The notes under the pieces are model-generated. The model saw nothing but the letters and a program-made list of their open reading frames with translations, did no database searches and was not told the DNA's origin. From assembly GCA_039985655.1 (NCBI GenBank), contig JBDWSF010000035.1:107845-171844 (forward strand): DNA of 64,000 nucleotides. Direction: 5' to 3'. The position numbers were made by a program, and so were the translations under genes. This DNA is from Postechiella sp039985655 (GTDB lineage: Bacteria; Bacteroidota; Bacteroidia; Flavobacteriales; Flavobacteriaceae). Positions 34,620-44,608 of the stretch are shown here, piece after piece (position 1 is the stretch's first letter; the number at the start of each line of letters is the position of its first letter).

Positions 34620-35294
34620 ATGGATTACGCTAAAGAATTTGAAAAATTCGCGATAAAAGACCAAGGTATTAGTAGTACATACTACAATAAGATTGTTAGC
34701 AGTATGTATCCTTCTAATTTAACACCAAATATTATTGAAGAACGTCAAATGAATATTGCTATATTCGATGTGTTCTCTCGTTTAATGATGGACCGTATTA
34801 TATTTATGGGTACAGGTATTAACGACCAAGTGGCTAATATTATTCAAGCACAGTTATTGTTTTTAGAAAGCGTTGATGCAAATAAAGACATTCAAATATA
34901 TATTAACTCTCCAGGAGGAAGTGTATATGCTGGTTTAGGTATTTACGATACGATGCAGTTTATAAAACCAGACGTTGCAACTATTTGTACAGGTATGGCA
35001 GCCTCTATGGGTGCTGTATTATTATGTGCAGGGGCTAAAGGGAAACGTAGTGGTTTAACACATTCTCGTGTTATGATTCACCAACCATTAGGTGGAGCGC
35101 AAGGACAAGCTAGTGATATTGAAATTACAGCTAGAGAAATATTAACGTTAAAAGAAGAACTTTATAATATAATTAGTAAGCATTCGGGTCAAGATTACGA
35201 CAAAGTATATGCTGATAGTGATAGAGATTATTGGATGAAAGCAGATAAAGCTAAGGAATATGGTATGATTGACGAGATTTTAGCACGTAATTAA
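34620..35294 (+). CDS. clpP: ATP-dependent Clp protease proteolytic subunit
   Basis: ClpP forms the tetradecameric serine-protease chamber used by ClpX. With the ATG at 34620 (MDYAKEFEKFAIKDQGIS) the protein is 224 residues, the normal size; the open frame extends 18 codons further up without a credible start. The catalytic S129 is in TGMAASMGAVLL, H154 in MIHQPLGGAQGQ, and the acid is in the DRDYWM segment. clpX begins 75 bp downstream, so the two likely share a transcript. Confidence 0.95.
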   Translation: MDYAKEFEKFAIKDQGISSTYYNKIVSSMYPSNLTPNIIEERQMNIAIFDVFSRLMMDRIIFMGTGINDQVANIIQAQLLFLESVDANKDIQIYINSPGGSVYAGLGIYDTMQFIKPDVATICTGMAASMGAVLLCAGAKGKRSGLTHSRVMIHQPLGGAQGQASDIEITAREILTLKEELYNIISKHSGQDYDKVYADSDRDYWMKADKAKEYGMIDEILARN

Positions 35295-35369
35295 ATTAAA
35301 ATTTGTAATTTTATAGAATTGTTATAGAGGGATTTATAATTATTCTCATCTCCTTAAAATAAATGATTA

Positions 35370-36602
35370 ATGGCAAAGGAAGAATTAGAATGTTCGTTTT
35401 GTGGTCGTAAAAAACCAGAAACGAGCTTATTAATAGCTGGGTTAGATGCACATATTTGTGATAGGTGTATAGAACAGGCGCATGGCATTGTTATAGAAGA
35501 ATCTAAGCAAACTGATAGTAGTGATCTTTCAGAAGAGCTTAAACTGCGCAAACCACTTCAAATAAAAGAATTTCTAGATGAATATATAATTGGTCAAGGC
35601 ATGACGAAAAAAGTGATGTCTGTAGCGGTTTATAATCATTACAAACGTTTGTTACAACCTGTAAATAAAGACGATATAGAAATTCAAAAGAGTAATATCA
35701 TCATGGTTGGACAAACTGGTACAGGTAAAACATTAATGGCTAAAACCATTGCTAAAATGTTAAATGTACCATTAGCCATTGTAGATGCTACGGTTTTAAC
35801 AGAAGCGGGTTATGTTGGTGAAGATGTTGAAAGTATATTAACGCGTTTGCTACAAGCTGCAGATTACAATTTAGAGAAAGCCGAAAAAGGTATTGTCTTT
35901 ATAGATGAAATCGATAAGATTGCTCGTAAAAGTGATAACCCATCAATAACTAGAGATGTATCTGGTGAAGGTGTGCAACAAGCTTTATTAAAATTATTGG
36001 AAGGAACTGTTGTTAACGTACCACCTAAAGGAGGACGTAAACATCCAGACCAAAAATTTATTGAAGTTAATACAGAGAATATTCTGTTTATAGCCGGTGG
36101 CGCATTCGATGGTATTGACCGCCATATATCAAAACGATTAAACATGCAAGCTGTTGGTTACAGTGCTTCTATGTCTGACGAGGTTATAGACCAAGATAAT
36201 TTGTTGCAGTATATTATTCCGAAGGATTTAAAAGATTTCGGATTAATTCCAGAAATCATAGGACGACTACCTGTTCTTACCTATATGGATCCATTAGATG
36301 CTGATACATTAAGAGCGATACTTACAGAGCCTAAAAATGCTATTGTTAAACAATACAAAAAGTTATTCCAAATGGATGAAATTGACTTTAGTATTACTGA
36401 TGGTGCATTAAACTTTATAGTAAACAAAGCTATTGAGTATAAATTAGGAGCAAGAGGATTAAGATCTTTATGTGAAGAGATTTTAACAGACGCTATGTTT
36501 GAATTACCGAGTAGCAATGATAAAAAGCTAAACGTTACTAAAATATATGCAGAAGAGAAATTAACAAAAACAACAATTAAGAAACTTAAAGCAGTTTCGT
36601 AA
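35370..36602 (+). CDS. clpX: ATP-dependent Clp protease ATP-binding subunit ClpX
   Basis: ClpX unfolds tagged substrates and feeds them into ClpP. The 410-residue protein has the N-terminal zinc-binding domain (C8, C11, C30, C33), Walker A GQTGTGKTLMAKT, Walker B IVFIDEIDKIAR and the sensor-2 KLGARGLRS. The pore and IGF-type ClpP-docking loops lie in the expected regions. It follows clpP and is closed by the terminator at 36626-36652. Confidence 0.96.
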   Translation: MAKEELECSFCGRKKPETSLLIAGLDAHICDRCIEQAHGIVIEESKQTDSSDLSEELKLRKPLQIKEFLDEYIIGQGMTKKVMSVAVYNHYKRLLQPVNKDDIEIQKSNIIMVGQTGTGKTLMAKTIAKMLNVPLAIVDATVLTEAGYVGEDVESILTRLLQAADYNLEKAEKGIVFIDEIDKIARKSDNPSITRDVSGEGVQQALLKLLEGTVVNVPPKGGRKHPDQKFIEVNTENILFIAGGAFDGIDRHISKRLNMQAVGYSASMSDEVIDQDNLLQYIIPKDLKDFGLIPEIIGRLPVLTYMDPLDADTLRAILTEPKNAIVKQYKKLFQMDEIDFSITDGALNFIVNKAIEYKLGARGLRSLCEEILTDAMFELPSSNDKKLNVTKIYAEEKLTKTTIKKLKAVS

Positions 36603-36625
36603 AATATTTGTTTTTAAGATATAAA

Positions 36626-36652
36626 AAAACCACGCAAAAGCGTGGTTTTTTG
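36626..36652 (+). terminator. Terminator after clpX
   Basis: AAAAACCACGC pairs perfectly with GCGTGGTTTTT around an AAAA loop, with T residues after it. It lies 24 bases past the clpX stop codon. The remaining gap to 36886 shows no gene. Confidence 0.9.
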
Positions 36653-36886
36653 TTTTATGGATTTTAATTAATAAAGGACATTATGGATAAATAGAATCTG
36701 TAATTCGTACAGTACATATTTCGAAAGGGATTGAAATATCTACCTATTTATTTCTATGAAAATTAATAATTTATTTAAAAGTATACTTATTTAAGCCCTC
36801 AGCAAAACGAATTATAAGCTTTTAGTTAAGACGAATAAATACTCGTTTAAAAACTTTATTCGATGTCGTTAATCGGTTTTATCGAC

Positions 36887-38401
36887 TTAAATATTCAAAC
36901 TTAGTAAATCGTCAATATAATCTCTAGTGTTAGAAAGTCGAGGTACTTTATGCTGGCCTCCTAATTTATCATTTTGCTTTAACCAATCATGAAATAGGTT
37001 TTTACGAGCTATATGTATGGTTGGCTTATTTAGAGTTAAGTTATTATAACGCTTTGCTTCATAATCAGAATTAAGAGCCTTTAAAGCATTATCAAACAAT
37101 TCATTAAAATAGTTTATATCTTTTGGAGGTGTTTTAAATTCAATTAACCATTCGTGAGCCCCTTTTTCTTTGCCTTGCATAAAAATAGGTGCAGCAGTGT
37201 AATCTACAATTTCAGCTTTTGTCCGCTTACATACTTTTTTTAAAGCATTTTCGGCGTTCTCGATAATAAGCTCTTCCCCAAAAACATTAATATGATGTTT
37301 TGTTCTTCCCGAAACTTTAATTCGGTAGGGGCTAAGTGAAGTAAACCGAACCGTATCACCAATTTTGTATCGCCATAAGCCTGCGTTTGTAGTAATTATA
37401 ACGGCATAATTTTGATTTAATTTTACTTCGCTAAGCGGCATAGCACGTTCCTCAGAAGTTGCATAAATATGCATGGGTATAAATTCATAAAAAATACCAT
37501 AATCTAGCATCAATAATAATTCGCTCGAATTATTTTGATCTTGAATGGCGAAAAAGCCTTCAGAAGCATTATAAGTTTCATAATATTTAAAATCTTTTTT
37601 AGGGAGTATTTTTTTATATTGATCTAAATAAGGATCAAAGCTTACACCACCATGAAAGTATACCTCTAAATTGGGCCAAATATCGAATAAGCTATCTTTC
37701 CCTGTCGTTTCTAGTACATTGTTTAATAAGACTAACATCCAAGACGGAACACCCGCTAAACTGGTGACATTTTCGTTAACGGTTTCATCAACAATAGCCT
37801 GCATTTTGTGTTCCCAATCACTCATTAATGAGACCTTGCTACTTGGTGTGCTGCTATATTCTGCCCAAAATGGCATATTATCAATTAAAATTGCAGACAA
37901 ATCGCCAAAAACAGTACCATTTTCTTTGTATAATTCTTTGCTACCGCCTAAGCGCAAACTCTTGCCTGTAAACATTTGAGAATCTTCGTTATTATTAAGA
38001 TACATACAAAGCAAATCTTTACTAGCTGCATAATGACAATCTTCCAACGATTCTAAACTTACCGGAATAAATTTACTTTTTGCCCTAGTAGTACCACTAG
38101 ATTTTGCAAACCATTTTATAGGTGTTGGCCAAAATATATTATTTTCCCCACGTCTAGAGCGTTCAATAACATCCTGCCAGCCATCGTAGTTTTTTATCGG
38201 AACACGTTCAGAAAATGTTTTGTAATTCTTTATTGAAGCAAAGTCGTGTGTTTTACCAAATTCGGTGTTTTTTGCAATATCTATAAGACTTAGTAACAAT
38301 TCGTTTTGTACTTCATTTGGGTATTTTATAAACAATTCTATTTGATGAAATCGTTTTTTTAAGAACCAAGAAGCAATCGAATTTACTATAGGTATTGGCA
38401 T
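36887..38401 (-). CDS. GH3 auxin-responsive-promoter-family acyl-adenylating protein
   Basis: The 504-residue protein belongs to the GH3 branch of the acyl-adenylate/firefly-luciferase superfamily: KSSGTTRAKSKFIPV (P-loop-like ATP motif), FAIQDQNNSSE, and TTNAGLWRYKIGDTV with SGRTKHHINVFGEEL near the hinge. Plant members conjugate amino acids to acyl hormones; bacterial members have no settled substrate. It is a single gene, divergent from the DUF2797 gene with only 42 bp between starts. Confidence 0.85.
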   Translation of the reverse strand: MPIPIVNSIASWFLKKRFHQIELFIKYPNEVQNELLLSLIDIAKNTEFGKTHDFASIKNYKTFSERVPIKNYDGWQDVIERSRRGENNIFWPTPIKWFAKSSGTTRAKSKFIPVSLESLEDCHYAASKDLLCMYLNNNEDSQMFTGKSLRLGGSKELYKENGTVFGDLSAILIDNMPFWAEYSSTPSSKVSLMSDWEHKMQAIVDETVNENVTSLAGVPSWMLVLLNNVLETTGKDSLFDIWPNLEVYFHGGVSFDPYLDQYKKILPKKDFKYYETYNASEGFFAIQDQNNSSELLLMLDYGIFYEFIPMHIYATSEERAMPLSEVKLNQNYAVIITTNAGLWRYKIGDTVRFTSLSPYRIKVSGRTKHHINVFGEELIIENAENALKKVCKRTKAEIVDYTAAPIFMQGKEKGAHEWLIEFKTPPKDINYFNELFDNALKALNSDYEAKRYNNLTLNKPTIHIARKNLFHDWLKQNDKLGGQHKVPRLSNTRDYIDDLLSLNI

Positions 38402-38443
38402 ATTTTATTTTATCTTTAAGTTTTAAAAATAAGACTTTTTTTT

Positions 38444-39238
38444 ATGAATTACCAAGGTGTTTTAACAAAAATGGAAACGGAGTTTTCGCAACCAATTCAA
38501 TATTATTTAGTATTTGAAAATGATTTTATCAACATGAATCAGTTGTTAAACAAGTCTATTACCATTCAATTTGTTAAATATCAATGTTTAAATTGTGGGT
38601 TAAACAAACCTATTTACAGACAAGGGTTTGATAAACAATGTTTTTATGAAGTGCCACAAGCTGCCGATTGGATTATGCGCCCAGAATTAAGTACAGCACA
38701 TTTAGATAAAGAAGATCGCGATTTAGAATTTGAGAAACGGGCCCAATTACAACCCCATATTGTGTATTTAGCAAATTCTAGTAATGTAAAAGTTGGTGTT
38801 ACTAGAAAAAATCAAGTACCAACACGTTGGATAGACCAAGGTGCGCATGAAGCTATAGAAATTGTTGAAGTGCCTAATAGGTATCTTGCAGGTGTTACCG
38901 AGGTCGCTTTAAAAGATTATGTAGCCGATAAAACCAATTGGCGAAAAATGCTTAAAAATGATGTTGAGGATGAAAGTCTTGTAGAGTGGCGAGAGCGTTT
39001 AAAGCAATACATACCAGATGAAGCCAAAGACTATTTTATAGAAAGTAATACCGAAACTCATTTGGAATTTCCAGTAAATAGATATCCTGAAAAACCTAAG
39101 AGTTTAAATTTAAAGAAAACACCAACATACTCAGGGAAATTAGTTGGTATTAAAGGCCAATACTTAATTTTTGAAGACGACACCGTTTTTAATGTTCGAG
39201 CTAACGAAGGCTTGGTTGTTAGTATTGCAATAGATTAA
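38444..39238 (+). CDS. DUF2797-family protein
   Basis: The 264-residue protein has a possible zinc site near its N-terminus (CLNCG at about 47-51 and a later cysteine in KQCFYE) and the family core HIVYLANSSNVKVGVTRKNQ followed by PTRWIDQGA, which resembles a GIY-YIG-like fold. The function is unknown. It is divergent from the GH3-family gene and ends in a shared bidirectional terminator facing rpsU. Confidence 0.8.
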   Translation: MNYQGVLTKMETEFSQPIQYYLVFENDFINMNQLLNKSITIQFVKYQCLNCGLNKPIYRQGFDKQCFYEVPQAADWIMRPELSTAHLDKEDRDLEFEKRAQLQPHIVYLANSSNVKVGVTRKNQVPTRWIDQGAHEAIEIVEVPNRYLAGVTEVALKDYVADKTNWRKMLKNDVEDESLVEWRERLKQYIPDEAKDYFIESNTETHLEFPVNRYPEKPKSLNLKKTPTYSGKLVGIKGQYLIFEDDTVFNVRANEGLVVSIAID

Positions 39239-39272
39239 TCACGAAAAATAAATTTAAAACTTTGTTACAAAC

Positions 39273-39307
39273 AAAAAATCCATTTACAATTTGTAAATGG
39301 ATTTTTT
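39273..39307. terminator. Bidirectional terminator between the DUF2797 gene and rpsU
   Basis: A 17-base arm ending CCATTTACAA and its reverse complement starting TTGTAAATGG meet around a single T, with A and T runs outside. It can serve both convergent genes. Confidence 0.85.
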
Positions 39308-39328
39308 TATATGATGTAAAAAGATATA

Positions 39329-39523
39329 CTAAATATCTTCTTGATCTCTTAAATTTTGAATATACTCCGCTTTTTGAACTTCGCGACGTCTTCTTACAGA
39401 AGGCTTTGTGAAAAACTGACCTTCTCTTAAGTTTTGCATTACCTTAATATTTCTGTGTTTACGTTTGTAACGTTTTAAAGCACGTTCGATATTTTCGCCG
39501 TCTTTAATGATAATTTTTAACAT
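39329..39523 (-). CDS. rpsU: 30S ribosomal protein S21
   Basis: bS21 binds the small ribosomal subunit near the anti-Shine-Dalgarno region. The 64-residue basic protein has GENIERALKRYKRKHR and the RRRREVQKAEYIQ helix typical of Bacteroidota S21. It is a single gene with a candidate -7 box about 106 bases upstream and the bidirectional terminator at 39273-39307 downstream. Confidence 0.95.
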   Translation of the reverse strand: MLKIIIKDGENIERALKRYKRKHRNIKVMQNLREGQFFTKPSVRRRREVQKAEYIQNLRDQEDI

Positions 39524-39628
39524 ATATAATTTTTAAATAAATTTTAGCGCTCTAGGGTTATCCTAAACTGGTTTACAAAACTTGGCTATTTATATTAAAA
39601 ATAAGGATAGCTTTATTTTTTGTACGTG

Positions 39629-39636
39629 CAAAAGTA
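39629..39636 (-). promoter_or_regulatory. Candidate -7 box upstream of rpsU
   Basis: On the minus strand the octamer TACTTTTG matches TAnnTTTG, about 106 bases ahead of the rpsU ATG. No clear -33 TTG was found. The rest of 39637-39796 shows no gene. Confidence 0.35.
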
Positions 39637-39796
39637 TGAATTTATTAACATATTCATGTTGTTTTTTTGTTTTTTTTTATGTGATATTGAATTTTGAGTT
39701 TCAAAGGTTTATAAAGTTTTGTTTCATGAATTTGTTTATGACATAAAACCCTAACGGTATCACCGTGTTTTAGTATTGTAAGTCCAACTAATCTTT

Positions 39797-40423
39797 TTAA
39801 ATTAAATAAAGTTTTATAGATTGTAAAACCCCTATCGTTATTAATAACACGCCTGTAATTTTGTTTAAAACGCTTGTAATATCATTTACTTTGTTTTTTA
39901 TTACTAGGCTCATTTTACTGTAAAAATATAGGGTGAGTAACTTGCCTAAATACACGCCTGAAAAAAATAAAAAGAGTACTGAAAAGGATGATTTTAAAGA
40001 CAACATGTAATCGTTATTATTTAATATACCATAGGCTATTAACCAATAAATTAAAACAGGTGGATTTAATATGCCCAAAACAAAACCTGTTAAATATTTA
40101 GATTGCGTTCGTTTTCTTGATTTTGTTTTAATGTTTGCAGATTGTTTTTTAAGCACTAAGAATAAACCAGCACCTAGTAATAGAACAGCAATAACAACTT
40201 GTATCCATTTATTGTTGTCAAAAAAAGTTTTAGCAAAGACATTACAATGTAAAGCGTAATACGATAGCATAACCTCGGCAATTCCAGCAGCTACAGCAAT
40301 TTTAAAAGCCTGTTTAGCATTTTGTTTTAATGTGGTATTAATTACGGCAATATTAGAAGCGCCTAAAGGAAGTGCGCTAATAATAGATGCAACGATACCA
40401 AGTAATAAGTAGATAATAATCAT
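39797..40423 (-). CDS. LysE/RhtB-family exporter
   Basis: The 208-residue membrane protein has about six hydrophobic helices and the early LGIVASIISALPLGASNIAV segment, which corresponds to the conserved PGP/PLG region of LysE-type amino acid or metabolite exporters, plus GFVLGILNPPVLIYWLIAYG in the middle. The substrate is not predictable. A MITE-like repeat occupies the DNA upstream of its start. Confidence 0.8.
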   Translation of the reverse strand: MIIIYLLLGIVASIISALPLGASNIAVINTTLKQNAKQAFKIAVAAGIAEVMLSYYALHCNVFAKTFFDNNKWIQVVIAVLLLGAGLFLVLKKQSANIKTKSRKRTQSKYLTGFVLGILNPPVLIYWLIAYGILNNNDYMLSLKSSFSVLFLFFSGVYLGKLLTLYFYSKMSLVIKNKVNDITSVLNKITGVLLITIGVLQSIKLYLI

Positions 40424-40468
40424 TAACCTTTTGTAGAGAAAATGAATAAAAACTTACACCTATTATAT

Positions 40469-40628
40469 GAAGTGGTTTAAACTTTTTTGATTGAAGCGAG
40501 AAATAGCTATTTTATGGTCAATTGAAGCATTTTTTGCGATTCATAGTAGCTCTATGGAGTAATAAAAAGGCAAAAATTGAGTAAAAAAGAGCATTTTGTA
40601 ACCAATTGAAAAAAGTTTAAACTACTTC
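40469..40628. repeat. 160-bp MITE-like element with 20-bp terminal inverted repeats
   Basis: GAAGTGGTTTAAACTTTTTT at 40469-40488 and AAAAAAGTTTAAACTACTTC at 40609-40628 are inverted repeats differing at one base. The 120 bases between them hold no gene. Size, terminal repeats and intergenic position fit a miniature inverted-repeat element. No transposase is in the window and no clear target duplication was seen. Confidence 0.65.
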
Positions 40629-40640
40629 TAAAAGTAACCT

Positions 40641-43319
40641 TTACTTAACCGTATCTTTTTGTTTTTTCTTGCTGCCTAGAAATCCTCCAAGTACATTTTT
40701 AACGGTGTTGGCCGTGTTGTTTGTTGTTGTAGTAGAGTCTGTTTTTTTATTGCTACCAATTATTCCGCCTAAAACATCTTTTACGGCATTATTTTGTTCT
40801 TGTTTTGTCGAGTCTGTTTTAGTTTTGTTTCCACCAATAACACCACTAATTAAATCGGCTACCTTATCTTTTCCTTGGTTTAGTAGCTTTTGTTTTTCTA
40901 TGTCGATAAGCTGTTTAGTAAGGTTAGAAACGCCACTGGTTAAATCGGTTTTTACGGTCGGACTCGTATATGAACCACCAATACTAGCTGTAACAGGAAT
41001 GGTGATGTTTTTGGCTTCTTCGCTATCTATTTTACCTATAAGTTGATTGATTTCGCTTCCTAAATATTTTGCTGGCACGTTAAAAACCGCGCTGTAATCT
41101 ACTGTTTTATCGAAACCATGGGCGCCAGAAACGGTAATAGCGATGTCTTCGTATTTTAAATCGAAAGGTTTTACGCTTACTTTGCCATCAGCAAATTCTA
41201 ACTTCGTTTTTAAGTCTTTTAAATCGAGTTTACTGAAATCTATAAACCCTAAAGCGCCTTCTAATTTATTGAATAACTCACCTTCATTAGTACTGATTGA
41301 TGTGGTTAACAATTCGCCAAGTGCCTTACCAGAAACAGAGCTTAAACTGGGTGAGAATTCTTCGTCTAAATCTCCAGATATATTGATGGTTGTGTTTAGT
41401 TTTCCTTGTAAAATTTTCGCTATTGGAGCTAAATTTTGAAGCAATTCTAAACCTTTAAAAGATTTTGAAATATCGAAGCCGTTAGCTCCCAAATCCATAT
41501 TAAACGTTGGTGTGTCTTCTTTTGTAGAGACATTCCCCGAAAGGGATAATGCGCCATCAAAAATACTAGAGGTCATGTTTTGAAGCGTGGCCTGCTGGTC
41601 TTTTATTAACAACTTGCCTTTTACATCGGTTAAATTTAAATTGTCGTAAACCACCGTTTTTGCATCAGCATTAATTGTACAATCTAAAAAGTCTGGAATT
41701 TTTAACGATTCGCTAGCGCCTGTTGTTTTGTTATCTGTGTTTGTAGTTTCATCTTCAGACATAAAATCGCTAACTTTAAATAAGTTAGAATTGACATCAA
41801 AATGACCTTGTAGTTTGTTGTCACTTAGTAAAAAGCCTAATAAATTTTCTATTGTTCCTGTGGCGTTTAAATCGCTATCGCCCGTTTTCGCTTTAAAATT
41901 ATTTAGAGTTACCGTTTTAGGATTGAAAGCCATATTAGCACTAGAAATATGAATGGGGTTTACTATATCTTCTGAAGAAAACACGAAATCTGAAATACTT
42001 GCAGAACCCGTATTTTTAATACGACTATAAGCATTGGTTTCAATCGCATTCATATCAAAAGACGTATTTAATTTTGCTTTTAAGATACCTGTAAGTGCGT
42101 TTTCTAATTCTACAGGATACGCTTTTGTAATATTTCCCAAATTTAAAACACCATCTATATTGGCTTTTATAAACATGTTTTTAGTAATGTCTTTTATGGT
42201 TGCAGATGATTTAAAAACATCATCGTCAATTTTAAAATTTAAGGTACTAATATCAACAAAAGTGTCATCCAAAAGACCCGTTGTATTTTTTATTGACGTA
42301 TTTATTACAATATCACTAACACCTTTTGGTAAATCTGGATATTTAAAAGACGCATTTTTTGAGGCGATATTAATATCTAATTTAGGAATAGTTTCATCGG
42401 TTACCATACCCTTAACACTACCTTTAACCTTAAAATCGCCACTGGTTTCTACATCATCAATATTTTTTGAATATTCTTGTGGAATGATAGCTAAGAAATT
42501 TTTAAAATCCGACTCAGGATTTTCGAAAGTAATATCGATATCCTGACCGTTTTCTAACAGTTGTACAAAACCATCAAATTGTAATGGTAGCTGATTAATA
42601 AAACCTTTATTGTCTTTAAACGTGTATTTACTATTGTTTAAATCGAGTCCAATAAGCGCATCTAATTTTATAGCATTGTTGCTTAAATAGGTTGTGCTAT
42701 CTAAACTAAAACTGACGTTAGCTTCCGTTTTTGTATCTAATTCTGATGCTTCGGCAGAAAACGTTCCGTGTCCTTCATGATTAAGTTCGGTAAGGTACAT
42801 GATGGTTTTTGAAACCTCATCAATATAAGTAAACGCACTGTTTTTTATTTGGTAATCTTCAATGTCGAAAGCAAAACTACTGGTTTCTGTTTCCGCAGAA
42901 GCGTTATTGTTATCTTCCTTAGCGATGTCGTAATTGGCATTACCAAACGTATCCGTTTTTAGAGTAAGCAAAGCTTCATTAACATAAATACTATTTACTA
43001 CAATAGGTTCGTCGCTTGCATTTTTAAACAATTCTGTTATAGACATGGTAAACTCAATGTCTTTTATTGAAGCGAATGTTTCATCTTTAAAAGGCTCGAA
43101 ATTGGTAATTACTAAATCATTTACCGCAACATGAGCTTCTGGAAAACTTTTTATAAAACTTAAACTAAGATCACTAAATTCGACATTGGCATTAAGGTTT
43201 TGGTTTATAAAAACTTTAACCATATCTTTTATTTGACCTTGAAAAGCAAAAGGAATGGCAATTAAAAGTGCAATAATTATTAAAACAGAAATACCTAAAA
43301 CTTTAAGAACTTTCTTCAT
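40641..43319 (-). CDS. AsmA-like envelope protein
   Basis: The 892-residue protein has one N-terminal membrane anchor (LKVLGISVLIIIALLIAIPF) and a large periplasmic part made of long beta-strand repeats, with the AsmA-type C-terminal region (KLNTTINISGDLDEEF to GGSYTSPTVKTDL). AsmA/TamB/YhdP relatives are thought to move lipids between inner and outer membranes as bridge-like tubes. The last ~80 residues are low-complexity repeats of the type GGxxGSKKKxDSTK. The gene appears to stand alone. Confidence 0.85.
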   Translation of the reverse strand: MKKVLKVLGISVLIIIALLIAIPFAFQGQIKDMVKVFINQNLNANVEFSDLSLSFIKSFPEAHVAVNDLVITNFEPFKDETFASIKDIEFTMSITELFKNASDEPIVVNSIYVNEALLTLKTDTFGNANYDIAKEDNNNASAETETSSFAFDIEDYQIKNSAFTYIDEVSKTIMYLTELNHEGHGTFSAEASELDTKTEANVSFSLDSTTYLSNNAIKLDALIGLDLNNSKYTFKDNKGFINQLPLQFDGFVQLLENGQDIDITFENPESDFKNFLAIIPQEYSKNIDDVETSGDFKVKGSVKGMVTDETIPKLDINIASKNASFKYPDLPKGVSDIVINTSIKNTTGLLDDTFVDISTLNFKIDDDVFKSSATIKDITKNMFIKANIDGVLNLGNITKAYPVELENALTGILKAKLNTSFDMNAIETNAYSRIKNTGSASISDFVFSSEDIVNPIHISSANMAFNPKTVTLNNFKAKTGDSDLNATGTIENLLGFLLSDNKLQGHFDVNSNLFKVSDFMSEDETTNTDNKTTGASESLKIPDFLDCTINADAKTVVYDNLNLTDVKGKLLIKDQQATLQNMTSSIFDGALSLSGNVSTKEDTPTFNMDLGANGFDISKSFKGLELLQNLAPIAKILQGKLNTTINISGDLDEEFSPSLSSVSGKALGELLTTSISTNEGELFNKLEGALGFIDFSKLDLKDLKTKLEFADGKVSVKPFDLKYEDIAITVSGAHGFDKTVDYSAVFNVPAKYLGSEINQLIGKIDSEEAKNITIPVTASIGGSYTSPTVKTDLTSGVSNLTKQLIDIEKQKLLNQGKDKVADLISGVIGGNKTKTDSTKQEQNNAVKDVLGGIIGSNKKTDSTTTTNNTANTVKNVLGGFLGSKKKQKDTVK

Positions 43320-43558
43320 GAAAATGTATTTGAGGTTTTTCGCTTTCGCGGAAATTTATTTAAACTAACTAATTTAATATACGCAAAAAACGTTAGAATG
43401 GTTGAACGCCCAATCTTGTTGTTTTATGAGTTCTTTTAAATGTCGCTTTCGCGGATATAAATTTCTCTGATATAAAAACCGAAATTATTTCGCAAATTTA
43501 AAGCAAATCCATTTGTTGGTTTACTGTTTAAGTTGAAATTAACACTAATTTTTTTATA

Positions 43559-44305
43559 CTACTGATCGGTTTTGCCAATATGATCTATTAAATCGTTTTC
43601 TTCTAATAAATTAATCTCTTGATTGACTTTTAAATTAAAACGTTTTCTGAATAAATACACGCCTAAATATAAAAAAGGTGTGTCTAGCGCAGCAATTAAA
43701 ACTTTAAAGAGGAAGCCGCTAATGAGTAAGCCTAAAAATCGGTCCCATTCAATAATACCGAAAAAACATAACAATCCAACAACGGTAAATGTATCGACAA
43801 ATTGCGATAAAAATGTTGAGAAATTGTTACGTAACCATAAGTGTCTGCCTTTAGTTAAACGTTTCCAGAAATGATAAATTTGAATGTCTATAAATTGAGC
43901 AAACAAATAGGCCATCATACTTGCAAAAACGGCAAGAAAGGTATTTCCAAATACGGTAGAAAACAGACCATCATTTACAGGCGACCATGACGTTGCTGGC
44001 ACAAGATTAGACACGTAAACGATTAAAAGCGAAAAGAATGACGCAAATATACCAGCAACAACTACCTGATTTGCTCGTTTTTTTCCGTAAATCTCACTTA
44101 TTAAATCTGTTATTAAAAACGTAATGGGATATGGTAGAATGCCCACTGAAATTTCGAAAAGCTTACTGCCAAAAATCTCAATATCGAAAGGGTACCAATA
44201 AAAAAACTTCTGAAAAATTAAATTAGAAACTACTAAAGAGGTGATGAATAAAGCCCCTAAAAGCATGTAAATACGTTGGGCTGCGAGTTTGTCTTTTAAT
44301 GTCAT
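43559..44305 (-). CDS. yhhQ: Queuosine precursor transporter (YhhQ/QPTR family)
   Basis: This inner-membrane protein imports preQ0/preQ1 for queuosine tRNA modification. The 248 residues contain six hydrophobic helices and the family motifs GILPYPITFLITDLISEIYG and FAQFIDIQIYHFWKR, as well as FLSQFVDTFTV. The 239-base gap upstream to the AsmA gene carries two copies of the short motif CGCTTTCGCGGA (near 43339 and 43444). No other queuosine gene is in the window. Confidence 0.9.
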   Translation of the reverse strand: MTLKDKLAAQRIYMLLGALFITSLVVSNLIFQKFFYWYPFDIEIFGSKLFEISVGILPYPITFLITDLISEIYGKKRANQVVVAGIFASFFSLLIVYVSNLVPATSWSPVNDGLFSTVFGNTFLAVFASMMAYLFAQFIDIQIYHFWKRLTKGRHLWLRNNFSTFLSQFVDTFTVVGLLCFFGIIEWDRFLGLLISGFLFKVLIAALDTPFLYLGVYLFRKRFNLKVNQEINLLEENDLIDHIGKTDQ

Positions 44306-44338
44306 GTAAATATTGTTTTCGTTTTTTTGTTATTAATT

Positions 44339-44602
44339 TCTCGATACAATTTTGATAAAAAAATCAAAACCACTCGAAGTGACAAGCTAACATTGATTAG
44401 GTTCATGTCAGTTCGAGTGATGCGACCCTAGGAGCATTGTATCGAGAACATTACGTTAAATTTTAATCCTAATAGAACAAAGCTTCTTGATACTATTTCG
44501 CCAAAAAAGTCGAAATCACTCGAAGTGACATTTAGGCTCAATTAATAATATAAAACGTTGTCAGTTCGAGTGGTGCGACCTTAGGAGCATTGTATCGAGA
44601 AC
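44339..44602. repeat. Four intergenic repeat units in alternating orientation
   Basis: Units at 44339-44383, 44406-44449, 44482-44529 and 44559-44602 share the ends TGTCA(G/C)TTCGAGTG and TATCGAGAA, with orientation alternating so that pairs can fold back. They fill the 303-base gap between yhhQ and the GIY-YIG gene. The related units at 3402-3542 and 44986-45120 show a dispersed family confined to intergenic DNA. Confidence 0.75.
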
Positions 44603-44608
44603 ATTACA

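Noticed and set aside
43338..43456. Repeated CGCTTTCGCGGA motif as a regulatory pair
   Set aside because: Two copies only, in an intergenic region with no symmetric arrangement; probably a short dispersed motif.
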